From Botryococcus braunii (Eukaryota > Chlorophyta > Trebouxiophyceae), in contig KV908505.1 in NCBI GenBank assembly GCA_002005505.1, positions 1-62,500 of the forward strand: a stretch of DNA of 62,500 nucleotides. Direction: 5' to 3'. The notes below the pieces were generated by a model, which ran no database searches, was not told the DNA's origin, and was given only the letters and a program-made list of their open reading frames with translations. Positions 1 through 12,406 of the stretch are shown piece after piece; within the stretch, counting starts at the first letter, position 1; every line of letters starts with the position of its first letter. The position numbers were made by a program, and so were the translations under genes.

Positions 1-189
1 GGAGTGACTCAGACTGTCTCCGGCGATTACCGGTGTGGTCCCCGTGTTCAAACCTGGGGCAACGGATGCTCTGGATCGGCGAATCACCGCCCTCTTCCTG
101 TCCCTGAACCTTTCATGCGGCTGTACGCCACCTGTTCCGGCATGTGGATCCAAGGTTCCTGTCAGCCCAACCGGGTTCCGCCCGGCTTC

Positions 190-1560
190 CCACTTGCCAG
201 CTTTTTGGTTCACACTTCATTGACTTTGCTACAAAGACACCCCTTATTCTTTATGCCTTTAGATTTAAGTAAAGCCTTGATCGGGTTCCCGCCTCCCTTC
301 TTTGGGAGGCTTACTCGGTGGGTTTCCGACCAATTCCTGGCTGCTGTAAAATCTTTATGAAGATGCCCAAGTATTTTATGTTAGGGGGCACCTCTGGGGG
401 CTCCTGAAGCCTCAGGTGGTTATCCTCCAGGGTCCCTATATCCTACTCTGTTGGTCTTATCGGATGGTCGATTTCGTATATTGAAGCTCGGTGTCCGGTG
501 TGGGACCGCCACCGGGAATGGGTCGTTGTGTCCCTATTCAAGGTTATGCTGGACTATACCTTCTGCCAAGTCCAGGGTGAATCAGGTTCTGGACGCTCAA
601 TCATCCATGGTGTGAGGGGTTCCCCATGAGAATGCTCCACTCCGGGCTTTTCTCCCACTTCCACCGGCTTTACTGCAAGAGATTCTAAGAAAAGGTATTT
701 CCTTTACTATGTTCCTGATCCCTGGTTTGGGGCTGTAATCGTATTTGTTGGTTCATCGACCGGTCCGCAAAAAAAAACGATGTTGCTCCTTCTAGACGGT
801 GGAGGCTTTTAGGTCGTTGCCCTTCATCATCTCTGTTCAAGTGGGTCACTTTGGACTCTGTGGATTCTCCCCCCCCCGACCACTGTATGCACGAAATTCA
901 TAGGACTCATGTTACTATGGCGTTACGACTCATTCCCGTCCTTGCGGGTTCTTCATCGCTGCCCTCGCCGCTTAGGTTACCCGTATCGGCTGATTGTCAG
1001 CGCCCGCACCCGTTGATATGGATACCTTTTAGCTCTCATAGGCAGGCCAATACCCTCCCTGTGCCTCTCTCCATGTTCCCCCGGTTAGCCCCTGTGATCC
1101 CCAGCTATGTACTTATGTGCGGTGGTTTGCGCGCCCACTAAGGCTCATGAGGCTCTGATCAGCGCTCCCGCCTCTTTCATCTGTCTCTTGATGTTGCAAA
1201 GGTCAGGCTCTTTCTCAGGTTCGTCTTGGTGTGCATGGCCTTCCCATGTCATGGGCCGCAGACACCGGATCCGCGCCTTCAGCGCCTGTTGATAGTGTGC
1301 TCATTGTGATGAACACTTTCTTCACTGTCCCCTTACTGCGGTCGGACCGTTCCCACTTGTTGGGACTTCTGTCTCTTCGCATCATTGCGCTGATTGCTGC
1401 GGTCTCCTTTATCTCGGATGCATTCCAAGCTCACAGTTACGCCGCTACGGTACGTGGCCGCAGCCACGTCTGTCTGCCCCCCCCCCCCTACCCCCCTTCC
1501 TTCCCCTCTTCGTTGCTCAATTAGCTTTGGTCCGTTGGCCACCTCTGGGCCAGTCTTCCT
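190..1560 (+). pseudogene. Decayed L1-like non-LTR reverse transcriptase
   Basis: This is a degenerate reverse transcriptase with stops and frame changes. Near 270-330 one frame reads SLDRVPASLLWEAYSVGF, which resembles RT motif A of L1-like elements (D..vP..LLW). The part at about 1140-1480 corresponds to the C-terminal region after the RT domain, which in the copies at 35788 and 62210 reads as a cysteine/histidine motif ([14 protein letters not shown] and close variants). No intact YxDD motif was found between them. The first ~190 bases begin like the TPR-upstream region (GGAGTGACTC.GACTGTCTCC, also near 36585 and 56995). The remnant served as target for the DNA transposon that starts at 1618. 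Family assignment is by motif only. Confidence 0.6.
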
Positions 1561-1617
1561 AGTTTCAGCTTGTGTGTGTTATGACATCTCATCATGCCCA
1601 GTGGCTGGACAGATGTA

Positions 1618-1660
1618 CGTCTGGGGTTAGAAATGGGACAGTATGGGACGGGGATGGGGC
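1618..1660 (+). repeat. Left terminal inverted repeat
   Basis: It begins CGTCTGGGGTTAG and ends GGGGATGGGGC. It matches the reverse complement of 13881-13924 except for one missing T. It does not start with CACTA/CACTG. Confidence 0.9.
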
Positions 1661-1744
1661 CCGTCCCATATGGTCCATTGGACCTCGACAGGGATGCGGC
1701 TCGTCCCATCCCCGTCAAGTATTGGCCGCCAAATTGGGACAAAG

Positions 1745-2690
1745 ACGGGCCAGCCCCATCCCGGTCGAGGTCCCAAGGGCCGTATTGGTCGGGTACCTGT
1801 GTGTCAATCTTTGACCGCTCTAGATGGGACCTGAACTTAGGAGCCCCATCCCGGTCGAGGTCCCATGGGTCAGGTTGGTCGGGTGCGTTGTGTCAATTAT
1901 GGGCCGCCTTGGATAGGACCTGAACTGATGAGCCCCATTCGGGCCGTATTGGTCGGGTTCCTGTGTGTCAATTTTGGACCGCCTTGCATGGGACCAGAAC
2001 TAAGAAGCCCCATCCCGGTCGAGGTCCCATGGACCGTATGGGACGGGTACCTGTGTCTCAATATTTGACCACCCCAGATGGGACCTGAAATGATGAGCCC
2101 CATCCCTGTCGAGGTCCCATGGGTCGGGTTGGTCGGGTGCGTTTGTGTCAATTATGGCCGCCTTGGATGGACCTGAACTGATAAGCCCCATTCGGGTCGA
2201 GGTTCCATGGGCCGTATTGGACAGGTACGTGTGTGTCAATTTTAAACTGCCTTGCATGGGACCTGAACCAAGAAGCCCCATCCGGGTCGAGGTCCCATGG
2301 GCCGTATTGGCCGGGTACATGTGTGTCAATATTGGACCGCCCTAGATGGGACCTGAATTGAGGAGCCCCATCCCGGTCCAGGTCCCATGAGCCGTACTGG
2401 TCGGGTACCTGTGTGTCAATTATGGGCCGCCTTGGATGGGACCTGAACTGATGAGCCCCATTCGGGTCGAGGTTCCATGGGCCGTATTGGTCGGGTACAT
2501 TTGTGGTAGTTATGGGCCGCCTTGGATGGGATGTGAATTGACGAGCCCCATCTCTGTCGAGGTTCTATGGGCCGGATCGGACGGCTACATTTCCTGGCAG
2601 TTTTGGAAAGGCTTGGATGGGACAGGGCTTGGATGGGACAGGCTTAGGTGGAACAGCAATTGACGAGCCCCATTCTGGTCGACTTTTCAC
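1745..2690 (+). repeat. Left subterminal tandem repeats, ~90-bp period, ~11 copies
   Basis: The core AGCCCCATcccggtcgagg followed by tcccatgggccgtattgg recurs at 1751, 1840, 1930, 2006, 2095, 2183, 2273, 2363, 2453, 2543 and 2665. Spacing is mostly 88-90 bp. Each unit also contains a GATGGGACCTGAA segment, so GATGGG and CCCATC boxes alternate in both orientations. In CACTA-like elements such arrays are binding sites for an element-encoded protein. That role is an inference here. Confidence 0.85.
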
Positions 2691-2699
2691 GGGCCCAAG

Positions 2700-3883
2700 A
2701 ACAGCGGGAATGTTGAATCTTAACCCAGGAATTCTACGGTCCTTTCTATGTCGTGTTTGTTGCTACATAGTCCACATATATGTTGACTGCTTATACAGTC
2801 ATAAAACAAGAGCGAGCAAGGAGTGTTTGAAAGGGCAGCCGCACAATGAATCACATTGCATAGTCATAGATTACATGTTGCAACAAGTGTGTTGCAATGA
2901 AAACGTTGTTGTGCTTGTAAACGACGCATTGTGATGGTTTGGTGTTCCCTCCCGTTTGTCCCATTAAGCTGAGCACTCGGCTTCCGTGATATCCAATACA
3001 AAAAATAGTTGAAAACAATCTCTGGTGTCCATGCGACATAATGCTTTCTACATTGAGATGCAATGCTATTACCATGCAACAGCTACTAGTACTTACACTA
3101 TATAGTGTATATATATATACACTATATAGTAAGTATACTATATACTATACATACTATAATGCCAAATATGTTCTTGGCATATACACCAGCGCAAAACTCG
3201 AACGAAAACCAATGACCACGACTGAGCACAAATTGCTATACTCCTAGCAGTTCTATACTTGATGAACAATGGCGTATACGCCTTTTCCCGTGAGCTGCCC
3301 TACGGAGAATTCTTTCGAAAGGTCTTGTTGCCCTTGGTAAGATGGATGTGAGCCGTAGCTCAATTGCCACATTCTGATTGGTGGTCGAGCAAGTGATTGA
3401 AGAGTGAATTCATACCTATGACATTGCCCCGTTGTACAGATTCTACCTACCAAGATAATGAAGGCGTTACCACAAAACCCAAGCTCAGATAAACAGCGAT
3501 CCGTTCGATGAGAATCGCTTTTCAACTGTCGGGGCGCCGGCGTGGTGAAAAAGCTGGAAAGGATGGGGTGGTGAAAAAACCCTGCTAGAGGTAGGCTATC
3601 TTGTTTATTGTATGCAAGGTGTCAATCATTCATTCTGCTGATCCAGAGCAGGATCCTCGAAGAATAATAATTGTCGTAGAGGACATCCTGATTTTTTTCA
3701 TGGCGTCCAAGGAAGCTTGGGTCCATAGATGGTCCCTTGCATTATTGTCTGACTTCTGAAATGGAGTCCCTACGAACCATAACAATGACTTAAGAAGCGT
3801 GCTCTGTGAAGTTGAAGCCGGGCATGCAACTGAGATTGAATGCACAATGGCAATGGGAAGCAAGTCACCTTCCATTGTCGATG
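2700..3883. other. Element interior without a recognised gene
   Basis: This stretch lies between the subterminal array and the stop codon of the minus-strand gene. It contains an AT-rich perfect palindrome at about 3097-3131 (ACTATATAGTG mirrored around TATATATA) and the likely 3' untranslated region of the minus-strand gene. Short open frames here show no recognisable domain or splice context. Confidence 0.4.
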
Positions 3884-6536
3884 TTATCGAACGTTTAGGT
3901 CTCTCGGCACTACGGGTGCCCTTGACAACATCCTATCATCTGCCCAGGCCTGTATTTTTTCCTTCATCATTCTCTTAGCCTGGTCTATACCGTGCTCGCT
4001 TGTGGGCAGTGTTTTCCCTGAGAAGATTGTCTCCAACTGTAAAGACAACACGTGTTAGTACAATCTTGATGCACACTGTCTTTATATCTTGCAAGATTTT
4101 AGAAGACAATTGTTCGGTGTATGTTGAAACTCGAGTGAGCTCATGACCCTCCTTCTGTAACAGTGTAATATCAATCACGTGTCTCTTGTATCAATAATAT
4201 ATATGATTCAGCTTGCATCATTGACCATTTGTTGCATTTGACCTTAAGCAGTTCTTCAGATGGAATGTCCTTACCAGAAGTTCAAAATATGCCACCTGAT
4301 TGGCATACAAGGACTTGACATTCCTTGCTTCTTTTTTTATCTCAGGTTTTAATACGTCTCCTGAAACCCTGTTCGAAGGGTCTTGAAGAAATTGGTTGTA
4401 GGCTGATACGAGCGCCAACCTGTAGCGATTCCCAGATCCAAAAACCTGGTCAGGTCGCCCGTTACTCATGTGGTGACGATAGCCGTGATCCCTCAGAAGC
4501 TGGGCAGCCTTTGCCTTGGCATCCCTGGTGTTTAGGAGGTACCCTTGCGGGCTTATGAGATCGGGCCAACCCGTGTGCATGCCCTTTTTAATTCCTCTGT
4601 TTATGTTGTTTGTGCGCAGTGCTCCCAGGATCTTCATCACCTTCATGCAATATCATATGGAACGTTACTTTTCGGTGAGTCCACAATTGGACAACATGGT
4701 TGGAACACACCGTCTACAGAACTTGGGCACATTCACACTTTATATTATAGTTGCTTGGTGGAAATAACTATTGTAGGACACTGATCAATTCTAACATATA
4801 TATGTACATTTGACAAACTATGCGCATGGTTATAATCTTTATATATGAGTCACCTGAACCTCGTCTTCATAAGATACAATCTCTTCCACATTTGCTGAGG
4901 CCTTGGCTTCTAAGATGATGTTTTTATACGCTTCTTGATCATAGTAGAATCCAGTCTGTGGTGCGGCCTTGTGGATCACTCTCGCCATGACGTGTTGTGG
5001 CTACATCATCAATCGGGCAGAAATCAGATAAGTTTTATATAGTAAGCTTAATTACGCTAAATATTTAAGGCGGTGTAATTAAGGGAACCCTTGCTGTCAA
5101 CTACAGATAAGATCAAACATATTCCCCAGAGCGTACAGATGCCCACTACTGCATTAGGAGATTTCCCTCACATATCCTTCAAACCTGCTGACATGCCAGT
5201 CTATAACAATGCGGACAGACATCGATGAAATTTCCCCCGTAACACTTACCACTAAGGCCTTCTGCGCGCTCGATGGTGTTGTCGATGCTGCTCTGTCCTT
5301 ACAACTATCGAGCTTACGAGTGAGTTCCAAGAGAACGTCGCGCATATTCAGCGCCAGGCGGTTGTTGGTGTGCATGTTCCTCATTATTCTTTTGAAAATG
5401 TCCACCATGCTGTTTGGATCCGCCTCGACATCTGTAGGTAATCGTAAGACCCGGCACTTTCAGGAATCAGGTCAATTAAAGGAGGCAAGGGCGACCAAAG
5501 ACACCACTGAAATCGTACAGCAAATTTGCTATAAAATTTTAAAAGGTTTCAAAACCGACTTTAACCTCATCGCAACAGATGATATCATCATACACAAATT
5601 GTCTCTGCACATATGTTAACTCCCTTCTTGTTTAGGTGATTGTGGGATACCTTCCGAGATTTGTTGCTCAAGTTCCTCTATGGAGACAAAGCAAGGGTTC
5701 TTTGCTGCTCCAGCATCCTCTGACTGCCAATAAGCACGTCTTGTTTTAGCTACTGCTCACAAATGCTTAAGCATCGAGAGACATAACTGTAAGTCAGTCA
5801 AACACAAAGAAAATGCACATTGCTAAAGCAAATTATTGGACAAACGTATATGGACATTTGCTTTCAGCTGCATGACACTTGCTTTCGTGTGTAGCTTCTC
5901 TGTATATACAGCAAACACAGAGAAGCTACATATGAAAGCAAGTGTCCTGCAGCTGAAAGCAATTGTCCTTCAATTATAAACATCATGCCAGGATATCATC
6001 AGACACAAAGTAAGCTTTGAAAGAACCATAGACGATCCAAGTTTTAGTCTAGACCTTCTTAGATCTTATAAGATCTTAACCCTTCAAGACTTAAAACAAA
6101 ACAATCATATTATGTATCCAACTGTAAAACACCAGCACAACCAAACTCGGAATTAGCAGACCAGCAAACTTATCATCATTCAACTTGAAACAACGCATTG
6201 AAACGTCTCGTGTCGGAAAGCTTTCATGGTTTGTTTTTGAAACCAATAAGTATCTTTGATTATATACCTTGTCGGAGTTGGAGTTTCCCAAACTGCTACT
6301 GCCCTCCAGTGAATCCGACTGCCCAACAGATGTATGTTCTTGTTCCGTGTCATTTCGATATGGACTTGCTCCCGATGCCCCTTGAGCCTGACGAACTGGT
6401 GTAGATACAGGTCCTGATAGGTTAGTGTTTTCGAACAACTCATTCCGCAATCCGGATCCAACGAGTTCAAAGCACGACGCTTTTCTGCCAGGTCCTCAGA
6501 ATCGGCCTTTCTTTTGCCGAAACGTTGTTGTGCCAT
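3884..6536 (-). CDS. Transposon accessory gene, unknown function (6 exons)
   Basis: Exon model (plus coordinates, read right to left): 6536-6268, 5739-5651, 5431-5250, 5000-4854, 4640-4275, 4036-3884. Donors are GT throughout, acceptors AG, and all phases agree, giving about 401 aa to a TAA stop. The C-terminal half is well supported: it includes AKAAQLLRDHGYRHHMSNGR and ends in PVVPRDLNVR. It is rich in charged helix-like sequence (QAKRMMKEKIQAWADD). I recognise no domain. Start: the ATG at 6536 follows a TTTTCAG and opens MAQQRFGKRKADSEDL. In exon 1 a second frame (ending GSSSLGNSNSDK at the same donor) is also open, looks equally coding and fits a better acceptor at 5723, but has no ATG, so the N-terminus is uncertain. 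The gene diverges from the transposase, with 322 bp between the two starts. It occupies the place of the second gene of CACTA-like elements (TnpA-type DNA binding). That role is only inferred. Confidence 0.65.
5852..5968. repeat. Fold-back inverted repeat in accessory-gene intron
   Basis: Arms 5852-5903 and 5917-5968 (52 bp each) are reverse complements with about four mismatches, around a 13-base loop (ATATACAGCAAAC). The repeat lies within the first intron of the minus-strand gene. It could be a small MITE-like insertion or a hairpin acting in RNA. No clear target duplication is seen. Confidence 0.8.
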
Positions 6537-6858
6537 CTGAAAACTCAAGTAAAAGTCTCAAATATTCGAATTGCATAGGCAGAATGGGCAAGCAATATGA
6601 TAATATGATTGCGATGTAAGCGATGCCAGTCGCTTTCGATCCACGTGAACGTACCACGAACGTACGTACGTACGATGTACGGTCGTGCAAAGACAGGCAC
6701 TTCTTCGACCTTGTGCGTGTGAAGGACTTAGATCCTTCAAAGACTACACGACCGCTGGTTTGAATGTTTGTTGGGAAAGTCCATAGACGATTAAATACAA
6801 CCGCACCATCATGTTTTATTTCCTATCGTATAGTACAGTCTAGAGCGTTATTGTGAAG
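6537..6858. promoter_or_regulatory. Divergent promoter region between the two transposon genes
   Basis: This 322-bp spacer separates the start of the minus-strand gene (6536) from the transposase ATG (6859). It contains an ACGT-rich palindromic run (CGTACGTACGTACG, about 6660-6674) next to ACGTACCACGAACG and ATGTACGGTCGTGC. No convincing TATA box can be assigned. Its regulatory role is inferred from position. Confidence 0.45.
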
Positions 6859-9800
6859 ATGTGTGATCAGGACTTCGTCTGCGGTGGTTGTGCCTCAAAA
6901 TTTAAAACGATTAAGGCCCTTCACCGCCACTGGATACAGAAAAAAAGCCATTCTGGTCTAGTCTTTAAGCCATTGAAACGTCGTCGAGCTGAAGAGCTCG
7001 ACGTAGGTGTTGATGACAAGGAAAGAAAGACGTCTAAGCAACAGCGTTTGGGCTCTTGTCATGATTTTGCTTCAAACATGCTGCCTGCCATATCCCGTAC
7101 GGTCTGTAGTGCACGCACTACATATGATACAGTTGTTATGGATGAAGGGAGGTACGACCCCGGAGTGGATTTAAATAAGATCGCCAAGAAGCTCTTGCCG
7201 ATCATAACAAAACAGAACCGTGACGACGGCGAGGTACTGGTTAAAGAACTTTCACAAGCACAGTTGATTCCCTGGAAAAATCTGAATGAAATGAAGGTTT
7301 TCTTGGACAGTCACACAGTAAGCTTCTCTCTTGGAACTCCGCAGTATTTTTTTGTCATTGTTCTGTCTTCTATTATTTGATTTGTTGTCATTGCCAGTTG
7401 TCCATATTTTGTATAATGAATTTCCTTTGTATCGCAGAATTGGTCCAAGCATGTTGTGGGCGTCAGCCACGGACAACCGATCTACGTCGAATGCGTAGAC
7501 CGAGCAGATTTGATTTTTAACAAACTCATACATGCCAACCAGGTTGGTGACTGGTTCTACATGCGGTATTGTAGAGGTTAAGCATATGAGATTGTATCAT
7601 CGCATTGAAATTTGTGCACGCTGACTAGTCATTCATCATACAAGTTGAACCATGGCATTGTGACATATGCACACCGAAACAAACGAGCATATCCTTGCAG
7701 GCTAATCTAGAACTCAGGAGTTGTCCCAATTATGTCAAGGACAACTGCGGAAACATAATCAGAGAATACACAACATTCTCAAGCGGAACTCTGTTGCAGC
7801 ATCTACAGGTGAGGACTGATCCTTGAGTTGTAACAAGTACATATTATTGTCGTTGACATGAAACTATAGATACCAATTACTTCTCACATCACAATTATTT
7901 CTTAAGATCAACATATTGAACTGATTCTACCGCGTTTTGTGAACTTATATTGGCAATGCCGCAGGCCAACGTGCAGCAGATGAGTTCTTTGAGAGAGAGC
8001 GTTGTTGTGTCGTACGGGTTCCATAGTGATGGCTCTCAACTAAGGGGAAACAATAAGCAGTTCCACCCCGTCTATGTGTTCCTCACTTGTCTGCCTCCGT
8101 CACATTTTAGGCAACATGACAATTATGAATGCGTGGGAATGATCCCCGTGCTCACATGGCAGCAACTTGGTCTGCCAGAAAACATGGCAGCGAATGAGTT
8201 GAAGAGGTATACGAGTAACATAGCCTTATCCGGTGGCATACTGAGGGTCTATTATGGTTTACATTTACTGTTGAAGGAATTTGATTATGAACGAGTGTTG
8301 AATTTCATCTGACATTAACAGTAGACATGCATGTCACTATTTGTGAACCATTCATTGCTTACTACATCCATTCATTGCTATTGGTTGTTGCATGTCTCAC
8401 ATCATTTAACCTTCGTGAAGCATTTCTCTCGTGTCTAACCCGAAATCTAATGTGGAAGTGTGTTGAATAAGTTTCATAAAAGTCTACCCATTTCGAGTGA
8501 TGGAACTGTGACTAGCGGAGTTCAATGTTTCTAAAAAACATCCATTTAAGTAGAGAGAATGTAATGTTGCCGATCATTAATGTCAATATTGACAGAAAAT
8601 TGCGATGTTTCCAGGGCGAGGCAACTGAAGTTGTCATTGAGAAATAAAGCCATAGACATTATTCTTAGTCCGTTTAAAGCGTTGATGAAACGGTAGGACC
8701 ATGCGGCTGGATCCACTATCGATATCGTCAAATTGTTTGTTTGAAGTACACGTGTACACTTTCACCTACCATGTTATCAATTGCATCTCTTACAAGTAAA
8801 AACATTGACAATCGCACGGTGCAACATGTTGCTAATTTACGATGCCTAACGATTCTATACACCAAACTCTATCACTGAAGACTATGGGTAAAACCTGTCA
8901 ATCTCTGGAGGTGAACAATGAGGGCAACTCGTCTTTCGATGTCATGTGGTTCAATGCTAGGGGAATGGAAGGGACAGTCAACGACGAATTGGTTCTTATG
9001 ATACCCACACCAACACATTGGGTGCGCGACTTAAAGGAGGGAGTTGAATTGATGGGTATGATTGAGAACTTCAAGTCAAACTGCTCCTGCCTCTTCTTCA
9101 CAACGGCAACTCCTGAAGAATTTGCTGACGTATTATTTCGTTTTCCACCACGAACCGCATCAAAAATGGAAAAGGTGATCCTATATTTCAACGCTGGTAG
9201 AACCATGTAATATTGCGTCTCGTATGTTACAAAAAAAGTACGTTGTATGTTTCCACAAGCGGAATGTTTCAAGTTCCCGGTTGTACCATGCATCATGATG
9301 TCATCACGAACATTATATATAGGGGAAACAAGTTCCCTATTGTACCATGCATCATGATGTCATCACGAACATTATGTATAGGGCAAAATATACCCTGATA
9401 TGGAAGTTCATGCGACAAGGATTATATTTACTTCGTGAGGTTATTGGCAGATTAAAAGAAAGTGCAGAAGCTATGAAACTCAAGGCCGGAAAGATGATGC
9501 AAGATCACTGCTCCGAAAGTATGGGTTAACGAGTGACCGTCAGGTATGGGCCCATAAGAATCATGGATGTCACACTTGCATCAGCAGAGATTTTTGTTTT
9601 CCGCAACTGCATCGTTCAACATCTCCATTATTACATACACGGAGATAAGCACCTTTGGTAATCTGCTGAAACAAAAATAGTGGTCATTCACTTGCAGAAT
9701 GCTCTTAGTGGATGGGGCGGGGGTGTGGACTACGCTGTCATGTTTTCATACCCAGACAGGTTACACCAGTGCAGCCTGGGCATTCTTAAAATGCTCTTAG

Positions 9801-12406
9801 ACTTGCTCCGAATAATGTTATCGAAGGCTGAATTGCAAAGGGTGAACGAGGAGGTCTGCTTAGCGCCAAAGTTTCCAACATGTAGGCGGCCATCAGCAGG
9901 ACTGTTGGCCCCCAAATTCGAGGGCAAAGAGGTGTACTACACGATGATATATGTTCCCATCTCATTATTAGCACTCCAGAGCTCTCGAGCTGCAAGGGAC
10001 ATGACGGTTCTCAACCTACTTGAAGCAATTATTGGTGAACCTCTTTTCATTGACATGAAGCAGTATTACGAATGAATGAAGAAACCGTGTTGAATTTACC
10101 AAAATGCAAACGCATAGGCAAGTTTGGATTTGAAGACGTCATCGTTTTTGAGCATGACTTTATTCAACAAATAAATATATGAATGATTGTGGTACTTTAG
10201 CCGTGATGATGACTAGTTGCTACACACACCCAATTGTGGCCACCAGCCAGCCACCAGCCAATTCACCTGCGCACATATCCATTCTTTTGGGTTCCTACTT
10301 CTGATCCCACCAACTTGTCAGATTTCCTCGGCGGTCGACGTGTTGCGACATTGTTTATTGTCTGTTTGGACTCATAATACTTCAATGGTCTATGGGGGTA
10401 CTCCCACCGGTGGCCCTTCAACTTCTAAGGTTGAGCTTTTGCATTGGGCTAAGAAACGTTGTTTCCCCTCACGCAGAGTATCAAGAGTGGTGCAAAGTAA
10501 GAGACTTAGATGTGCACACCGACGCAACAATTGCGGTGTTGGAAGGCAAACGGCAAAGGTGCACCGACGCACTGTAGCACAGTACTGTTGTTCAACATAT
10601 TTGGTTTTACGTGGTGAATAACAATCAAGTGTTACAAATGGTGCAGATTTCAAAGTTTTGTGTTAAAACATTTCAGTGAGCAGTTCAACTGGCTTCGTCC
10701 AAAGTTTGCAGAGATGGCTGCATATCCAGCGGCAATCAGAGCTTTGGGTAACGTTCTTTATTCCGATACCTCCACTGGAGAAGCAATGCACAAAGAACAA
10801 AAACAATTTAGTGCATTTCAGAACAATCATGCGACGGCAGTATCGCAGGCAAGTGTAATGTTCATGCGTATCTGTAATGACCATTAATGTATGTCTGCAT
10901 CAAAGTGTTCTGGAAATTTAAATTCATATGTTACAAACGTGTTTCAAATCATTCATGGAAGAAAGTGCAGGTAACATTGAAACGAAATCGGATGACTGCT
11001 GCGATATATATCCAAAGTTGTGACACATCACTATTGTCTCGGACCCGAGTCACGACGGTGAGAGCAATACCTATTCTGATGTCCCAATATTCGCTTGGAT
11101 GTGGATGTTCAAGGAGTATGCCTTTTGCTGTTGACACTCACTCATGCGTCTACCCTAGCTGGTGCTTGCTACGATAATGGAGAAGCATCCGGACATCTAC
11201 ATGACTATGATGTACTAAGAGTAATTATTGTACCTGAGTACTATGTTTTGGAGACATGAATGTCAAAGGTTAAGGTTGATTAGTTCTTTATACCAGCGAC
11301 TGTCGAACAATGCAGGCTGATAAGGCTGAAGAAAGCCAAACAGTTTTGTTGCATGCCATTGGCCAACAGTACCCATGCACTGCTGTCGGCTTTTCTGAAC
11401 TTTTGACAGCGCAACCACATCTCAAACTTGATGAAGCTGGTGAACAACTACTTGATTGTATAAAACTGATTATCCGAGAACTGGATTCCAGCTTAGAAGA
11501 CGATATATTGGAAAAATCTCAGGTAACACCATGATTTGCATCGAATCGCACATTCCACTCTTACGGCGTGAGATGAAATTTCTATGAATGACAATCGCTT
11601 ATTGTTTTGGAGTTTCAAATAACCTGGTCAATCAGCGCTAAAATTTCCTTGTCACACACTTTATAACGTGTGCATTGTTGGCAGATTTGCGTGGCTGGTA
11701 GCGTTGCCATGCCTTGTAGATTTCATCGAGGTGCCGGCCTTCAAGCGCAGTATGTAAAGATACCTTCATCCGAAGGACAATTCCCGACTATGACAATCAA
11801 GTACGCATTTAACACTATATTTACTGGGGTACTTTGCATTCACATATGCATATAAAGTAAAATGAGTCTTATTTTATTGGTATTGACCTTTATTAGTCAT
11901 CTATACATAAGTGTTATTAAACTCAACAAGTGTATTCACTGCGTCTGCAGTGCTTTGAGATTGACGTTAACACTATATGTAATATAAGATTCGCAAGTGG
12001 AGCTCCTTCCCAGTCGATATGCGAAAAGCGTGGACGGGGCTGAACCCAAAGGGCATGGAATCTTATACAGAACTAAACCTGATGCAGTGCCGGAGAGGAC
12101 ATGGAGTGGTATGGACAAGCGCGCCTTGCATTTTCTCTTCACTTGCATGGCAGGGATGTCATCTCTCTCGTCCACCTCCGCAGATACAGAGAATGCTCGG
12201 GAAGGAGAAACAGATATCATGAGCGCCTTCGAATGCCCAGATTAGTTTGGGAGACTTCTGGATCAAGAGGACGGCGAAGGCCTGTCTACCAATGTGTGCA
12301 ACTTGGAACTATTAACAATCTAGTGATCATGCAGAGAGACCCGACACCTCATTCTGAGGAAGCATTCTTTTGCAACACTTTGGTACCCATGCATTATGTT
12401 CAATAG
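6859..12406 (+). CDS. Plavaka/KDZ-like DDE transposase (14 exons, ~872 aa)
   Basis: Exons: 6859-7317, 7438-7542, 7701-7808, 7965-8206, 8615-8692, 8961-9174, 9451-9543, 9698-10034, 10477-10558, 10677-10848, 10971-11057, 11316-11522, 11685-11800, 12088-12406. Every junction keeps phase and no stop interrupts the model. Exon 10 uses a GC donor (CAG|GCAAGT). Domains: an N-terminal C2H2 finger (CGGC...HRHW.....H), then the transposase core. Candidate catalytic residues by comparison with Plavaka/KDZ enzymes are D in SDGSQL (exon 4), D in DRLHQCSLG (exon 8) and E in STGEAMHKEQ (exon 10). The exon 6 segment ending CSCLFF resembles the CxxC region of the family. The C-terminus (WYGQARLAFSL...PVYQCVQLGTI) resembles its terminal domain. 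The start is the first ATG in frame with the finger. Expected role: nuclear cut-and-paste transposition using the flanking TIRs. The superfamily call rests on remembered motif patterns. Confidence 0.72.
9271..9385. repeat. Two-copy 59-bp tandem repeat in transposase intron
   Basis: AAGTTCCC..TTGTACCATGC with the following ATCATGATGTCATCACGAAC appears at 9271 and again at 9330. It lies in the intron between exons 6 and 7. It creates short frames that are not coding. Confidence 0.8.

Noticed and set aside
10320..10430. Possible extra transposase exon after a good acceptor (TTGTCAG at 10314-10320)
   Set aside because: No choice of donor keeps phase with its neighbours, whereas joining 10034 directly to 10477 is phase-perfect.
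11951..12045. Possible transposase exon beginning CFEIDVNTICN
   Set aside because: It conflicts with the phase left at 11800. The acceptor at 12087 restores the frame through to the stop.
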